The position numbers and the translations under genes are program-made. DNA of 64,000 nt from JANWKQ01 sp964624635 (lineage in GTDB: Bacteria > Bacteroidota > Bacteroidia > CAIKAF01): contig CAZUXM010000006.1 of NCBI GenBank assembly GCA_964624635.1, positions 17,547 to 81,546 of the forward strand, in the 5' to 3' direction. Positions 1 through 10,340 of this stretch are shown here, one piece after another. Under the pieces are notes generated by a model, which ran no database searches, had not been told where the DNA came from, and worked only from the letters and a program-made list of their open reading frames with translations. Position 1 is the stretch's first letter. Every line of letters starts with the position of its first letter.

Positions 1-2
1 AA

Positions 3-866
3 GACGGAATTTGCGGAACTTTATTGGGTCGTTTCCAGTGGAATGGGTTACAAGGAGCTCCGAATACCTGGTTATTTACTGCCGACATGCCTTTTGACCT
101 TACATCTGACGGGAAAAACCAATTTGGTATAGGTTTAACAGGATATGGTGATTATATTGGTTTTAATCAAGATCACGGATTAAAAGTAGCTGCAGCTTAT
201 CGCAGAAGAGATTTAGGACCGGGTCACTTAGCTGTAGGTATTGATATTGGGTTTGCCAATAAAAATATAGTTTCTCCTGCCTGGATTACACCTTCAGGTA
301 CTAATGAGGCCTTTTTAGATCAAATGACGGCTTCAGGCAATAACAGTAATTTTGGTTTTGACTTTAGTGCAGGTGCTTATTACCACAATACAAACTTTTA
401 TGCAGGTGTTTCTGTGTTGCATTTAACGGCTTCTGACTTTACCAACTTAAATGTACGTCAGGCACGTCATATGTATTTTACAGGAGGTTATACCTTCCCA
501 ATAGGACAAGGTGGATGGAAGTTAAATCCTAATGCAATCATCAGAACAGATTTCTCTACCGCCAACTTTGATATCAATTTAAATGCATTATATGATATTA
601 ACGGTACCCACGGTATCTTCTTTGGGGCTACCTATCGTTATATTGATGCAATAGGTATTAATGTAGGTTATAATGGAACCTTCGCTAATGGTAAAATGGG
701 TATGCTTTTTGGGTATAATTATGATATCAATACCTCAAGGCTTAATTCATTTAACTCAGGGTCTCATGAGATTATTTTACGATTCTGTTATAAGATCGAA
801 AAAGACAGAACTATCTATGAAAGGTATGTAGTTCGCTTTGGAGACTCGATGAGAACCAGGTATTAA
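3..866 (+). CDS. porP/sprF: PorP/SprF family T9SS outer-membrane protein, 5' partial
   Basis: The reading frame is already open at the window edge, so the true start lies upstream; the in-frame TTG at 24 falls inside the conserved domain and is not a start. The first residues (a QWxGLxGAPxTW block) match the N-terminal part of PorP/SprF proteins, and the rest alternates short beta-strand-like segments with Gly/Tyr/Asn, as expected for an outer-membrane barrel ending in a basic strand. PorP/SprF proteins anchor or help secrete cell-surface adhesins and link the PorK/N ring to the outer membrane. It sits just before gldK in the same orientation, the usual arrangement. About 288 residues are visible; a signal peptide and 20-40 residues are probably missing. 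Confidence 0.9.
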   Translation, partial: DGICGTLLGRFQWNGLQGAPNTWLFTADMPFDLTSDGKNQFGIGLTGYGDYIGFNQDHGLKVAAAYRRRDLGPGHLAVGIDIGFANKNIVSPAWITPSGTNEAFLDQMTASGNNSNFGFDFSAGAYYHNTNFYAGVSVLHLTASDFTNLNVRQARHMYFTGGYTFPIGQGGWKLNPNAIIRTDFSTANFDINLNALYDINGTHGIFFGATYRYIDAIGINVGYNGTFANGKMGMLFGYNYDINTSRLNSFNSGSHEIILRFCYKIEKDRTIYERYVVRFGDSMRTRY

Positions 867-963
867 TAAGCTAAGTAACTGAAAAACAAGAACAAAAAAC
901 AATATACTATTATAAATGAAACATCGTTTATATAGATACAAATTCACCAAAAACAACAATCAT

Positions 964-2361
964 ATGAGGAAGTCACTCGTATTGGCTATTTTTGCTGTCG
1001 TTGCATTAAGTAGCTGCAAAGAGTACTACACAGGGCAATTAACAGGAGTTCAAAACCGCCCCAGATGGTACCAGGAAGATCCTTACGGAATGGTTTATAT
1101 GCCAATGGGTAGTTATAATATGGGAGAATCTGACCAAGATGTTCCCCAAAATTTTGTTACCCAGTCTAAAACAGTGTCTGTTCAGGCCTTTTATATGGAT
1201 CAAACAGAGATATCTAATAATGAATATCGTCAGTTCGTATATTATGTACGTGACTCTTTAATGAGAACCATGTTAGGAGAGAATCTATCTGAAGAAGACT
1301 ATTTAATAGTAGAAAATGACTTCGGAGAAGAAATTGATCCACCTATCTTAAACTGGAAAACTAAAATTGATGCTGATGATCAGGAAACCCGTGAAGCATT
1401 AGAAGAGTTATACTATCCAGAAGATCAACGTTATTACAGACGTCGTGAAGTGGATGTAAACAAACTTATATATGACTATACTTGGGTTGACTTAAGAGCT
1501 GCATCAAGATATAGCTTGACTGATAATAAGGATAAATTTAATGCCAACGACTATCCTAACCTTTTGGAGAAAAATCAGTACATGAATTCCGGAGAGAAAA
1601 CTTTCAAAAAATTAAACAGAAAGGACTTCTTCCGTCGTGAAAAAATCAACATCTACCCTGATACATTAGTCTGGATGCGTGATTTTGAATACTCTTATAA
1701 CGAACCGATGACCAAAATGTATTTCTGGCATCCGGCTTATGATAACTATCCTGTAGTGGGTGTTAACTGGAAACAGGCAAACGCTTTCTGTCATTGGAGA
1801 ACCGATTTAATGAATAACTTCTTACAAGCCTATGGTGATTTACCAGTACATGATTTCCGTTTACCAACCGAAGCAGAGTGGGAATATGCAGCTCGTGGAG
1901 GAAATGGTAATATCGGAGGTGGTAATTCATTAAGTCCATATCCTTGGGGAGGTCCTTATATCCGTAACTCACGTGGTTGTTTCTTAGGAAACTTCAAACC
2001 AATGAGAGGTAACTATATCGATGACGGTGGTTTCCACTCAGTACCAGTGGATTCTTATAACCCTAATGATTATGGTTTATATTGTATGGCAGGGAACGTT
2101 TCTGAGTGGTGTAGTGTTGCATTCGAAGAGTCAGGTTATAGCTTTATGCATGACTTGAATCCGGACTTACAATATGATGCTAAAGATAGCGATCCTGCAG
2201 TATTGAAACGTAAAGTAATACGTGGAGGTAGCTGGAAAGATATCGGATTTTATCTTCAGGTATCAGCCCGTTCTTATGAGTATCAGGATACCAGTAAAAG
2301 TTATATTGGTATACGTTGTGTACAAACCTTTATGGGTCGTGATAAAAGCGATTTCAGATAG
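964..2361 (+). CDS. gldK: GldK/PorK, T9SS ring lipoprotein
   Basis: A 465-residue lipoprotein. I chose ATG 964 over an in-frame ATG at 916 because residues 1-18 then form a compact lipoprotein signal (basic start, hydrophobic core, lipobox L-S-S-C with Cys18). The body is a formylglycine-generating-enzyme/sulfatase-modifying fold: an early MGxYNMGES segment, a central DFRLPTEAEWEYAARGG motif, and a GNVSEWC plus RGGSWKD ending. GldK/PorK forms, with GldN, the periplasmic ring of the type IX secretion system beneath the outer membrane. The next genes are gldL, gldM and gldN in the canonical order, which makes the assignment firm. Confidence 0.96.
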   Translation: MRKSLVLAIFAVVALSSCKEYYTGQLTGVQNRPRWYQEDPYGMVYMPMGSYNMGESDQDVPQNFVTQSKTVSVQAFYMDQTEISNNEYRQFVYYVRDSLMRTMLGENLSEEDYLIVENDFGEEIDPPILNWKTKIDADDQETREALEELYYPEDQRYYRRREVDVNKLIYDYTWVDLRAASRYSLTDNKDKFNANDYPNLLEKNQYMNSGEKTFKKLNRKDFFRREKINIYPDTLVWMRDFEYSYNEPMTKMYFWHPAYDNYPVVGVNWKQANAFCHWRTDLMNNFLQAYGDLPVHDFRLPTEAEWEYAARGGNGNIGGGNSLSPYPWGGPYIRNSRGCFLGNFKPMRGNYIDDGGFHSVPVDSYNPNDYGLYCMAGNVSEWCSVAFEESGYSFMHDLNPDLQYDAKDSDPAVLKRKVIRGGSWKDIGFYLQVSARSYEYQDTSKSYIGIRCVQTFMGRDKSDFR

Positions 2362-2460
2362 GACTAAAGATGGTATAACTGCGTAAGCATTTATATATAT
2401 AAACATTTGGTGTATTAACTTAATTAAATTTTCACTTAACCTAATTAAAACAGAACAGTT

Positions 2461-3267
2461 ATGAAATTCCTACACACTAGAAAAGGTAAGATTGTAATGA
2501 ACATGATCTATGGTCTTGGTGCGGCCGTGGTAATCGTTGGTGCATGGGGTAAAATTATGCACTTCTCGTGGGCTAACTTAGCAATTACAGTTGGTCTATT
2601 AACAGAAGCGGCTATTTTCACCATTTCGGCATTTGAACCACCACATGAAGATGTGGATTGGTCATTGGTTTATCCTGAATTAGCAGGTATGCCCGGTCAT
2701 GGTGCTCATGGCAAAGGCGGAGCAAAAGTAGTTGGCTCAGGTGATGCCGTTTCACAGGAATTAGATAAACTTTTAAGTGATGCTAAAATCGGTCCTGAAT
2801 TAATTGAATCATTAGGAGATGGTATGCGTAAATTGAGTGATAGTGCCGGCAAAATGGGAACTATTACTGATGCTGCTCAAGCTAACTCTGAATTTGTTAC
2901 TAATATCAAAGCTGCGGCTACTAATGTAAATAAACTTTCTGAGTCTTATGTAAATGCTGCTAATTCATTAACCGGTATTTCTATGGAAGACGGTCAGAAT
3001 TACGGTGAGCAATTACAAAGAGTTTCTAAAAATCTTTCAGCTCTTAATTCAGTTTATGAATTACAGATCCAAGGTTCTAAAGAATATGTTGAAAGTTCAG
3101 CTCAGGCTTATACTAACATCAATGAATTACTTAAATATTTAAGTGCTTCAGTTGAAGATACTAAGAAATACAAAGAGGAGATACATGTATTAGGTCAAAA
3201 CTTAGCTGCATTGAATACTGTTTACGGTAACATGTTATCAGCTATGAACTTCCGTCCTAACGCTTAA
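2461..3267 (+). CDS. gldL: GldL/PorL, T9SS motor inner-membrane protein
   Basis: A 268-residue protein. Residues about 13-34 and 38-58 form two hydrophobic helices joined by a short turn, followed by an acidic FEPPHEDVDW segment and a long Ala/Ser/Asn-rich, coiled-coil-like cytoplasmic tail. This is the GldL pattern: with GldM it forms the proton-motive-force-driven rotary motor that powers type IX secretion and gliding. The conserved membrane glutamate lies in the second helix (LLTEAAIF). A Gly/His-rich linker (residues about 78-88) separates membrane and coiled-coil parts. The gene lies 99 bp after gldK and 36 bp before gldM. Confidence 0.95.
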   Translation: MKFLHTRKGKIVMNMIYGLGAAVVIVGAWGKIMHFSWANLAITVGLLTEAAIFTISAFEPPHEDVDWSLVYPELAGMPGHGAHGKGGAKVVGSGDAVSQELDKLLSDAKIGPELIESLGDGMRKLSDSAGKMGTITDAAQANSEFVTNIKAAATNVNKLSESYVNAANSLTGISMEDGQNYGEQLQRVSKNLSALNSVYELQIQGSKEYVESSAQAYTNINELLKYLSASVEDTKKYKEEIHVLGQNLAALNTVYGNMLSAMNFRPNA

Positions 3268-3303
3268 TTTACAACTTGTTTAACCTTTAAAATCTAAAGA
3301 AAA

Positions 3304-4938
3304 ATGGCAGGTGGTAAACAGTCCCCACGGCAGAAGATGATTAACATGATGTACCTCGTGTTAACAGCTCTCTTAGCCTTAAATATATCTAAAGAAGTAC
3401 TACACGCTTTCGTGGTTGTAAACATCGGTTTAAATCAACAAAATGAAAACTTGATGAGTAAAAACGAAGGTACCAGAGCATTGTTTGCTACTGAGGTAAC
3501 TACAAATCCTAAAGATCAAAAACGTAAAGATTTGAATGAAAAAGCTATTCAGGTTGGAAAATTATCACTTGAAATTTGTGACTTCATTGAAAAAATGAAA
3601 GTTGAAATGGTGATGGCCACTGATGGTTGTGATGAGGAAAAAGCGAAAGAAAGAATCAAAGATCCTTTCAAAGTAGATCGTAAGGATGACTATGATAGAC
3701 CTACTAATTATTTTGGAACCAGCAGCCCTCCCGGAACAAGTGGAAAAGCAGCTGAGTTAAAAAAGAAATTAGAAGACTATAAAACTAAACTTCTTACTTT
3801 CGTTGATGCTAAAAACAAAGCAAAAATCGAAAAGAATTTAGCCATGATCAACACTGAGCCTCCAAAAGGTGCAGAAGGTGAGGGTGGTGACAATCACAGT
3901 ACTTGGGAAATGTTCTATTTCTACCATCAACCTCAATCAGCTGCATTGGTGGAATTAACCAAATGGCAGAACATTGTTCGTGGTGCTGAATCAGAAGTAT
4001 TGACTTATTTATGGGATCAAATTTCAGCTACCTCATTCAAATTTGATGCGGTAATGGCTGCGATTATTCCTAAATCTAATTTCGTTACTTCAGGCTCAAA
4101 CTTCGAAGCAGAAGCTTTCTTAGCAGCCTATTCAACTGCAGTTAAACCAAAAATCACTTACGGAGCTTCTGCTGACTCTTTAACCGGAGCAGTAGCGGGT
4201 GGAACAGATCTTCCTGATGATAAAATCATCAATGGTAAAGGTTATATTTCAGTTCCGGCAAGTGGTGCAGGTGAAAGAACTTTCGGAGTTGCTATTAAAA
4301 TCGTTAATCCGGTTACAGGTGCAGAAACTCCTTATGTAGCTAATACTAAATATAACGTAGCTCCTCCTTCTGCTACAGTATCTGCTACTAAAATGAACGT
4401 TATGTATAAAGGCTTGGATAACCCAATTGAAGTTTCAGTACCGGGTGTTGCTCCTAACCAGATCAGTGTAAACTGTTCAGGTGGTTCAATGTCAGGTGGA
4501 AACGGTAAATATGTGGTTAAACCAGGGGCTGGCAAGGAAATTGTTATCTCTGTATCAGCTAAAACAACTGACGGTAAATCAACAAGTATGGGTGCATACA
4601 AGTTCCGTGTTAAACCGGTTCCTACTCCAAAGATTACTTGGGCTAACCAAACAGACGGTGGTATGGTTTCTGCTGCTGCAGGTTCTGGTTCTCCATTGAT
4701 CCCACGTATGGAAGATTTTGACTTTGACGTTTACTCTACTATCACAAGCTTTGAAGTTGGTTTCAAACTTGGAGGTGATTATTACGTAAAACAATGTTCA
4801 GGTAACCAAATTCCTGGTGATGTTGCATCTAAGATCAGAGGTCTTGGTCGTGGAACTACAGTTAGCTTCTCGAGTGTGAAGATGACAGTTCCGGGCGGTG
4901 ACAGAAGATCGGCTTCAGCATCATTCAAAATACAATAA
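3304..4938 (+). CDS. gldM: GldM/PorM, T9SS motor stalk protein
   Basis: A 544-residue protein. The N-terminus carries the GldM signature: a short basic segment (SPRQKMINMMYLVL), then one membrane helix (about residues 13-33) containing conserved polar positions, followed by a large periplasmic region. The periplasmic part starts helical (residues 35-230) and continues as several beta-rich domains to the end, as in PorM/GldM structures. GldM forms the shaft that transmits rotation from GldL to the GldK/GldN ring. The start ATG 3304 is immediately preceded by an A-rich stretch, with no Shine-Dalgarno sequence, as is normal in this phylum. Confidence 0.95.
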   Translation: MAGGKQSPRQKMINMMYLVLTALLALNISKEVLHAFVVVNIGLNQQNENLMSKNEGTRALFATEVTTNPKDQKRKDLNEKAIQVGKLSLEICDFIEKMKVEMVMATDGCDEEKAKERIKDPFKVDRKDDYDRPTNYFGTSSPPGTSGKAAELKKKLEDYKTKLLTFVDAKNKAKIEKNLAMINTEPPKGAEGEGGDNHSTWEMFYFYHQPQSAALVELTKWQNIVRGAESEVLTYLWDQISATSFKFDAVMAAIIPKSNFVTSGSNFEAEAFLAAYSTAVKPKITYGASADSLTGAVAGGTDLPDDKIINGKGYISVPASGAGERTFGVAIKIVNPVTGAETPYVANTKYNVAPPSATVSATKMNVMYKGLDNPIEVSVPGVAPNQISVNCSGGSMSGGNGKYVVKPGAGKEIVISVSAKTTDGKSTSMGAYKFRVKPVPTPKITWANQTDGGMVSAAAGSGSPLIPRMEDFDFDVYSTITSFEVGFKLGGDYYVKQCSGNQIPGDVASKIRGLGRGTTVSFSSVKMTVPGGDRRSASASFKIQ

Positions 4939-4956
4939 TTTAAATTCACCATAAAC

Positions 4957-5835
4957 ATGAAACAGATCATCATCATTTTAGCACTTACTTTGTCAGGATT
5001 GACAGGTTTGTTTGCTCAGGGTGGTATCATCTTAAATCCTGATAACTCTCCTCGTGATGGTTATTATGATAAGAATCACTATCCTAACCGTAGAATGGTG
5101 CCATATTCATATTTGCGTGAAGCAGATGTGATGTACACCAGAAGGATTTGGAGAAAGATTGACCTTCGTGAGAAGATTAATCAGCCGCTTTATTATCCAA
5201 AAGTTCCTACTAATCTTCGTAAGAACCTTATTTATATAATGAGAGAAGCTTTATTAGGTACTCAAACTACTCCTCCAAGAGTAAAAGGTTATGATGGTTA
5301 TACCTCTGATGACTTTAAAATTGAGATGACTGTTGCTGAAATCGGAGAAATCGGTTCATCAAGAGATACTACTCAGGTACAATATCCTTATCCTCCTTAT
5401 GATTACCATGATACGGTATTCGTAAAAGAGTTTAACCCGGATGATGTTACTGAGTTTAACTTGAAAGAAGATTGGTACTTTGATAAACAAAGATCTGTTA
5501 TGGAGCCTCGTATACTTGGTATTCAACCTCGTATGAAGGTGTATGACCCTAATACTATGCAATTACAAGGGTTAGTTCCTATTTGTTGGGTTTACTTCCC
5601 TGAGTTGCGTAAAGTATTGATTAACGAAGAGGTATATAACCCATATAACTTCGGATCCAGAATTACTTATGATGACTTGTTCATGAAACGAATGTTTAAT
5701 AGTTTGATTTATAAAGTAGATAATACTTATGATCGTAGAATTGCTGACTATACCAAAGGTATTGATGCTCTTCTTGAAGCAGAGAATATCAAAGATATCC
5801 TCTTCAAGTTTGAACATGATGTTTGGGAACAATAA
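4957..5835 (+). CDS. gldN: GldN/PorN, T9SS ring protein
   Basis: A 292-residue secreted periplasmic protein with a signal peptide (about residues 1-20, cleaved near LFAQ). The mature part has the GldN-type features: repeated Tyr/Arg-rich segments, the sequence RIWRKIDLREKINQPLYYP near residue 65, and a conserved central IGIQPRMKVYD-like block. GldN/PorN pairs with GldK to make the large periplasmic ring of the T9SS. It is the last gene of the operon, 18 bp after gldM, and a rho-independent terminator follows within 25 bp. Confidence 0.95.
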   Translation: MKQIIIILALTLSGLTGLFAQGGIILNPDNSPRDGYYDKNHYPNRRMVPYSYLREADVMYTRRIWRKIDLREKINQPLYYPKVPTNLRKNLIYIMREALLGTQTTPPRVKGYDGYTSDDFKIEMTVAEIGEIGSSRDTTQVQYPYPPYDYHDTVFVKEFNPDDVTEFNLKEDWYFDKQRSVMEPRILGIQPRMKVYDPNTMQLQGLVPICWVYFPELRKVLINEEVYNPYNFGSRITYDDLFMKRMFNSLIYKVDNTYDRRIADYTKGIDALLEAENIKDILFKFEHDVWEQ

Positions 5836-5856
5836 TTCAAACAATATCTAATAAAC

Positions 5857-5891
5857 AAAAAAGCCACTCTGCATAGGTGGCTTTTTTGTTT
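5857..5891 (+). terminator. Terminator of the gld operon (probably bidirectional)
   Basis: A perfect stem AAAGCCAC / GTGGCTTT (plus extra A-T pairs) with a 9-nt loop is flanked by A and T runs, so it can terminate the gld operon and also asd coming from the other strand. Confidence 0.9.
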
Positions 5892-5912
5892 TAGTTCACT
5901 TCAGTTGAGTTG

Positions 5913-6902
5913 TTATGCAATTCCTTTTTCTAATAAATACTCTGCAATTTGTACTGCATTAGTAGCAGCTCCTTTTCTTAAATTATCAGCCACTATCCAC
6001 ATATTTACTGTTTTGGGTTGTGATTCATCTCTACGAATACGTCCTACAAATACCTCATCCCTACCATGTGAATCTATAGGCATAGGATATAATTGTTGTG
6101 AAGGATCATCTTTAATGATGATACCCTTAGTGCCCATCAGAATGTTCTTGATATCACTTAATTCATATTCTTTTTCGAATTCAATATTTACAGCTTCCGA
6201 ATGTCCCCCGATAACAGGGATCCTTACTGTAGTACTGGTTAATTGGATGTTGTTATCTCCCATAATTTTACGGGTTTCATTTACCATTTTCATTTCCTCT
6301 TTAGTATACCCATTCTCAAGAAATACATCAATTTGAGGAATGGCATTCAGGTCTATTTGGTATTTATAAGCCATTTCGCCTTTGATTCCATTTCTTTCAT
6401 TCATTAATTGATCTACCGCCTTTACTCCGGTACCTGAAACAGATTGATAAGTAGAAACTACAATCCTTTTAATTGAATATTTTTTATGTAATGGCTCTAA
6501 TACCACTACCATTTGAATGGTACTACAATTTGGATTAGCAATAATCTTATCCTCTTTGGTAAGTACATGTGCATTTACCTCCGGAACCACCAACTTTTTA
6601 GAAGGGTCCATTCTCCATGCACTGGAATTATCAATAACAGTAATGCCAGCTTCTGCAAACTTGGGTGCCCATTCTTTTGAAGTATCACCTCCGGCTGAAA
6701 ATAGAGCAATAGAAGGCTTAGCATCAATGGCCTGTTGCATAGAATGCACAGTATATTCCTTTCCCTTGAATGATAGTTTTTTACCAACCGATTTTTCGCT
6801 GGCCACAGGAATTAGTTCTGTTACAGGGAAGTTTCTTTCTGCCAATACTTTAAGCATTTCTGTACCCACCAACCCGGTGGCGCCTACTACTGCAATTTTC
6901 AT
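5913..6902 (-). CDS. asd: Aspartate-semialdehyde dehydrogenase
   Basis: A 329-residue cytosolic enzyme that reduces aspartyl-4-phosphate to aspartate semialdehyde with NADPH, at the branch to lysine, methionine and threonine. The N-terminal GATGLVG dinucleotide loop (residues 7-13), the catalytic cysteine in NPNCST (Cys126) and the GGHSEAV motif (His234) are all present, and the length is normal. The gene stands alone on the reverse strand, converging on the gld operon; dapB of the same pathway lies 9.5 kb away. Confidence 0.96.
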   Translation of the reverse strand: MKIAVVGATGLVGTEMLKVLAERNFPVTELIPVASEKSVGKKLSFKGKEYTVHSMQQAIDAKPSIALFSAGGDTSKEWAPKFAEAGITVIDNSSAWRMDPSKKLVVPEVNAHVLTKEDKIIANPNCSTIQMVVVLEPLHKKYSIKRIVVSTYQSVSGTGVKAVDQLMNERNGIKGEMAYKYQIDLNAIPQIDVFLENGYTKEEMKMVNETRKIMGDNNIQLTSTTVRIPVIGGHSEAVNIEFEKEYELSDIKNILMGTKGIIIKDDPSQQLYPMPIDSHGRDEVFVGRIRRDESQPKTVNMWIVADNLRKGAATNAVQIAEYLLEKGIA

Positions 6903-6983
6903 AACTGATAATTAATGCATCAAAATTAATTGTTTAACTCATACATGCATATTTTTTCTTATTTTTAAATATCAGACTCAAGA

Positions 6984-9900
6984 ATGAAAATTACCAACCT
7001 TTCATCTGTATTATTTGTTTTTTATTTTTTGACAAGCATATGCTTTGCTCAGGTAAATGATGATTTTAGTGACGGAAACTTTACATCCAATCCTGTATGG
7101 AAAGGCGATACTTCAAAATTTGAAGTCGCAGCTAACGAACTTTGGCTCAATGCCCCCGTAGTTACGGATGTTGCTTTTTTAAGTACTCCGTCAACTGCTA
7201 TGATTAATACCTCCTGGGAGTTTTATAACCGAATGGTTTTTAATCCTTCATCCTCTAACTTTTGCAGGTTTTATCTGGTATCTGATCAGCGTAATTTTAA
7301 TGCAACTAATATCAATGGATATTATGTGGAATTAGGAAGACTTACTGATGAAGTGAGTTTGTATAAAGTAGTGAACGGAACCTCTACAAAAATTATTGAT
7401 GGACCAGATGATATGCTTAATGTAGCTACCTGTACCACCAGAGTTAGAGTAACACGAACAGGAACTATTTGGGAGTTATTGGTAGACTCCACTGGAGGAA
7501 GTAGTTTTACTTCGCTTGGTACATTCGATGATGCTGCCGTAAATGAATCTTATTTTACTGGAGCTTATTGTAAATATACCAGTACCCGATCCGATAAATT
7601 TTTCTTTGATGATGTATTGATTGCAGGAACTAATTGGGGTGATGCTACCGATCCATTTATTATTTCTCATTCAGCCTCTGCAAATCAACTTTCAATTATT
7701 CTTAATGAACCGGTACTTTCCTCGGATCTTAATCCTGTAAATTTTACTTTAGATAATGGACTAAGTGTATTGTCGGTGGTAGAAGATAGTTTGAACAGTA
7801 AAAAAATTAATATCACTGCCAGTGGTAGTTTTTTAACTAATACGTTGTATCACTTATCCGTTACATCACTTACTGATTTGAGTGGAAATACAGCTACTTT
7901 AATCAATTATCCATTTATACTTCATATTACGGTTCCCGGAGAAATAGTAATCAACGAAGTGATGGCTGATCCTACACCATCGGTTGGATTGCCCGATGCA
8001 GAGTTTGTTGAACTTCGAAATAATTCAATCTATCCGCTAAATCTTGATCAGTGGACATTAAGAGTAGGGACCACGAATAAAATTTTACCTCCGTATATTA
8101 TTCAACCAGGAAATTTTGTAATTATTACTGATGTTGGGGATACGTCTTTGTTTTCTTCATCCGTTAAAAAAATTGGAGTTACATCATTTCCAGGACTCAC
8201 CAATGGGGGTGTAAATGTTGAAATTTTAGATACAGGGAGTGTAGTGATTGATGTCATTGATTACACAATGGGTTGGTATCATGATGTGGATAGAGATGAT
8301 GGTGGTTTTACCTTGGAAAGAATTAATCCGTTGGATTTTTGTATGCAGGAATATAATTGGAGAGCTTCGCTTGATTTTACAGGTGGAACTCCGGGAGCAG
8401 AAAATTCTGTATTCGATACTACTCAAGTCCCTATTGCTATCAATACCTTTTGGATTGATAGTACACATATTTTGGTGGTGTTTAATCAGTGGATGGATGT
8501 GTTGGGTCTTAATATGACCAATATTACTTTACAAAATTTATCTTCAGTTAATGTCTTATCTCCTGATTCATGTTTGCTTACATTGGGCTTACCATTACCT
8601 GTAAATACCTCTTTTGATCTTACACTTTCACCACCCATGAGTGATTGTGATGGGAATGTTATTAGTTCTCCATTGATAACCGGTATTATTAATTACACTC
8701 CTCAATTATTTGATATCTTAATTCATGAATTAATGATTGATGAAACTCCTTCTATTGGTTTACCTGCTTCTGAATATATTGAATTACGAAATACAAAACC
8801 ATTTCCTTTAAGCATCAACGGGTGGACTCTGGTGGTGAATGGAAATCATTTTTTATTACCTAATGTTTCTATTCCTGCAGATAGTTTTATTGTGATAGTA
8901 CATGAAAATAATGTTTCTCTTTTTCCGGTATTAAATATAGTAGGTATTCCATCGTTCAGCGGTTTAACTAATGAGTCAGGAATTATTGAGGTATATCATG
9001 CATCAGGCGATCTTATACATACCGCAAAATATGCATCTACATTTTATGATGTGCCAGGTAAAGATGATGGAGGTTGGTCGTTGGAAATGATAGATATTAC
9101 TCAGCCTTGTTTACGAAATCCTAACTGGACAGCATCGAATGATCCTTCTGGAGGCACTCCGGGGAGAAAAAATTCATATACACAAACCATCACTGACTAT
9201 GTAAAACCACATCCTATCAAAACAGGTTTGTCATTAACCAATGACACGGTTACTTTATATTTTGATGAGGCTATATTGCCTAACAGTTTTACATTGGCTG
9301 ATATTTCATTGTCTAATGGAACGCCTACTTATCTTGCCTATCATTCTGTTTTATTGGATCAATATATAGTGATTTTACAAAACCCTATTTTACCTGATTC
9401 AACTTATTACATTCGCTTAAATAATTACACTGATTGTTCAGGCAATATAGCGTTATTAGATTCACTGCCTTATTCAATTCCGGTTACTCCTGATACGTTT
9501 GATATTGTAATTAATGAAGTATTAGCTGATCCAACTACTAATTGTATTGATTATGTAGAAATTTATAATAGAGGGAATGATTCTTATGATATGTCGTTAC
9601 TTATATTAGGTGAAGGAGATACAACGTCACATTTGTTAACCACCTATTCGGCTATTCACAACCGATCTGTGTTGATACATCCCGGTGAATATGTTTTTAT
9701 TTCGGAGAATCATGAAAAAGTAATGGGGTGTTATCATACGCCTGATTCTACTTCTTATTGGGATATTGTTTCGTTACCCGATTTTGCCAATGCTTCGGGT
9801 ACCGTAGGTATATCTGCTTATAATCAACAATGGATAGATATGTTTGCATATAATGAGGATATGCATTTTAGTGTCTTAGGTTCAACAGATGGAGTTTCAT

Positions 9901-10340
9901 TGGAGAGAGTAGATATGAATGCACCTACACAAAATTCTATGAACTGGCATTCGGCAGCTTCTACGGTTGGTTATGGAACACCCGGATATCAAAATTCACA
10001 ATTTTCTCCGGCAGTCATTATTTCGGATGATTTTACCATTGTGCCTGAAATTTTCTCACCGGATTTAGATGGATATCAGGACATCACTACTTTCTATTAC
10101 CAGTTAGATAATGGAGGTTATATAGCTTCCATTAGAATTTATGATCAGGCTGGAAGATTGGAAAAAGATGTAGTAAACAATCAATCGTTGGCCACTTCAG
10201 GAAGTTTTACCTGGGATGGAACCGACAATGATGGAGCCAAAGTAAATGTAGGGATTCATATTGTGTATTTTGAACTCATCAATCTGAATGGAGAAATTCT
10301 CTCTTTTAAAAAGCCGGTAGTAGTAGCTACGAAGTTTTAG
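6984..10340 (+). CDS. Secreted lamin-tail-domain protein with FlgD-like/T9SS C-terminus
   Basis: A 1118-residue exported protein with a signal peptide (about residues 1-23, ending FAQ). After a concanavalin-like N-terminal region (about 25-215) come three lamin-tail domains, each opening with an INEVxADPT-like strand (near residues 322, 577 and 848) and two closing with GGTPG. Between them are SbsA-type Ig-like segments (for example residues 220-315). The last 100 residues begin PEIFSPDLDGYQD and contain SIRIYDQAGRL and FTWDGTDNDG, a FlgD-Ig/CHU_C-like C-terminal domain typical of T9SS-exported proteins. It is therefore probably a cell-surface or extracellular protein; substrate unknown. Its stop overlaps the stop of the opposite RND gene by 4 bp. 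Confidence 0.88.
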   Translation: MKITNLSSVLFVFYFLTSICFAQVNDDFSDGNFTSNPVWKGDTSKFEVAANELWLNAPVVTDVAFLSTPSTAMINTSWEFYNRMVFNPSSSNFCRFYLVSDQRNFNATNINGYYVELGRLTDEVSLYKVVNGTSTKIIDGPDDMLNVATCTTRVRVTRTGTIWELLVDSTGGSSFTSLGTFDDAAVNESYFTGAYCKYTSTRSDKFFFDDVLIAGTNWGDATDPFIISHSASANQLSIILNEPVLSSDLNPVNFTLDNGLSVLSVVEDSLNSKKINITASGSFLTNTLYHLSVTSLTDLSGNTATLINYPFILHITVPGEIVINEVMADPTPSVGLPDAEFVELRNNSIYPLNLDQWTLRVGTTNKILPPYIIQPGNFVIITDVGDTSLFSSSVKKIGVTSFPGLTNGGVNVEILDTGSVVIDVIDYTMGWYHDVDRDDGGFTLERINPLDFCMQEYNWRASLDFTGGTPGAENSVFDTTQVPIAINTFWIDSTHILVVFNQWMDVLGLNMTNITLQNLSSVNVLSPDSCLLTLGLPLPVNTSFDLTLSPPMSDCDGNVISSPLITGIINYTPQLFDILIHELMIDETPSIGLPASEYIELRNTKPFPLSINGWTLVVNGNHFLLPNVSIPADSFIVIVHENNVSLFPVLNIVGIPSFSGLTNESGIIEVYHASGDLIHTAKYASTFYDVPGKDDGGWSLEMIDITQPCLRNPNWTASNDPSGGTPGRKNSYTQTITDYVKPHPIKTGLSLTNDTVTLYFDEAILPNSFTLADISLSNGTPTYLAYHSVLLDQYIVILQNPILPDSTYYIRLNNYTDCSGNIALLDSLPYSIPVTPDTFDIVINEVLADPTTNCIDYVEIYNRGNDSYDMSLLILGEGDTTSHLLTTYSAIHNRSVLIHPGEYVFISENHEKVMGCYHTPDSTSYWDIVSLPDFANASGTVGISAYNQQWIDMFAYNEDMHFSVLGSTDGVSLERVDMNAPTQNSMNWHSAASTVGYGTPGYQNSQFSPAVIISDDFTIVPEIFSPDLDGYQDITTFYYQLDNGGYIASIRIYDQAGRLEKDVVNNQSLATSGSFTWDGTDNDGAKVNVGIHIVYFELINLNGEILSFKKPVVVATKF

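Noticed and set aside
916..963. Upstream start for gldK at ATG 916
   Set aside because: It would put 16 polar residues before the lipoprotein signal; ATG 964 gives a normal signal and lipobox.
5905..6915. Long forward reading frames opposite asd
   Set aside because: They are shadows of the asd codon pattern with no domain or start context.
10337..10340. Overlap of two convergent stops as a regulatory overlap
   Set aside because: A 4-bp TTAG overlap of convergent stop codons is common in compact genomes and needs no special explanation.
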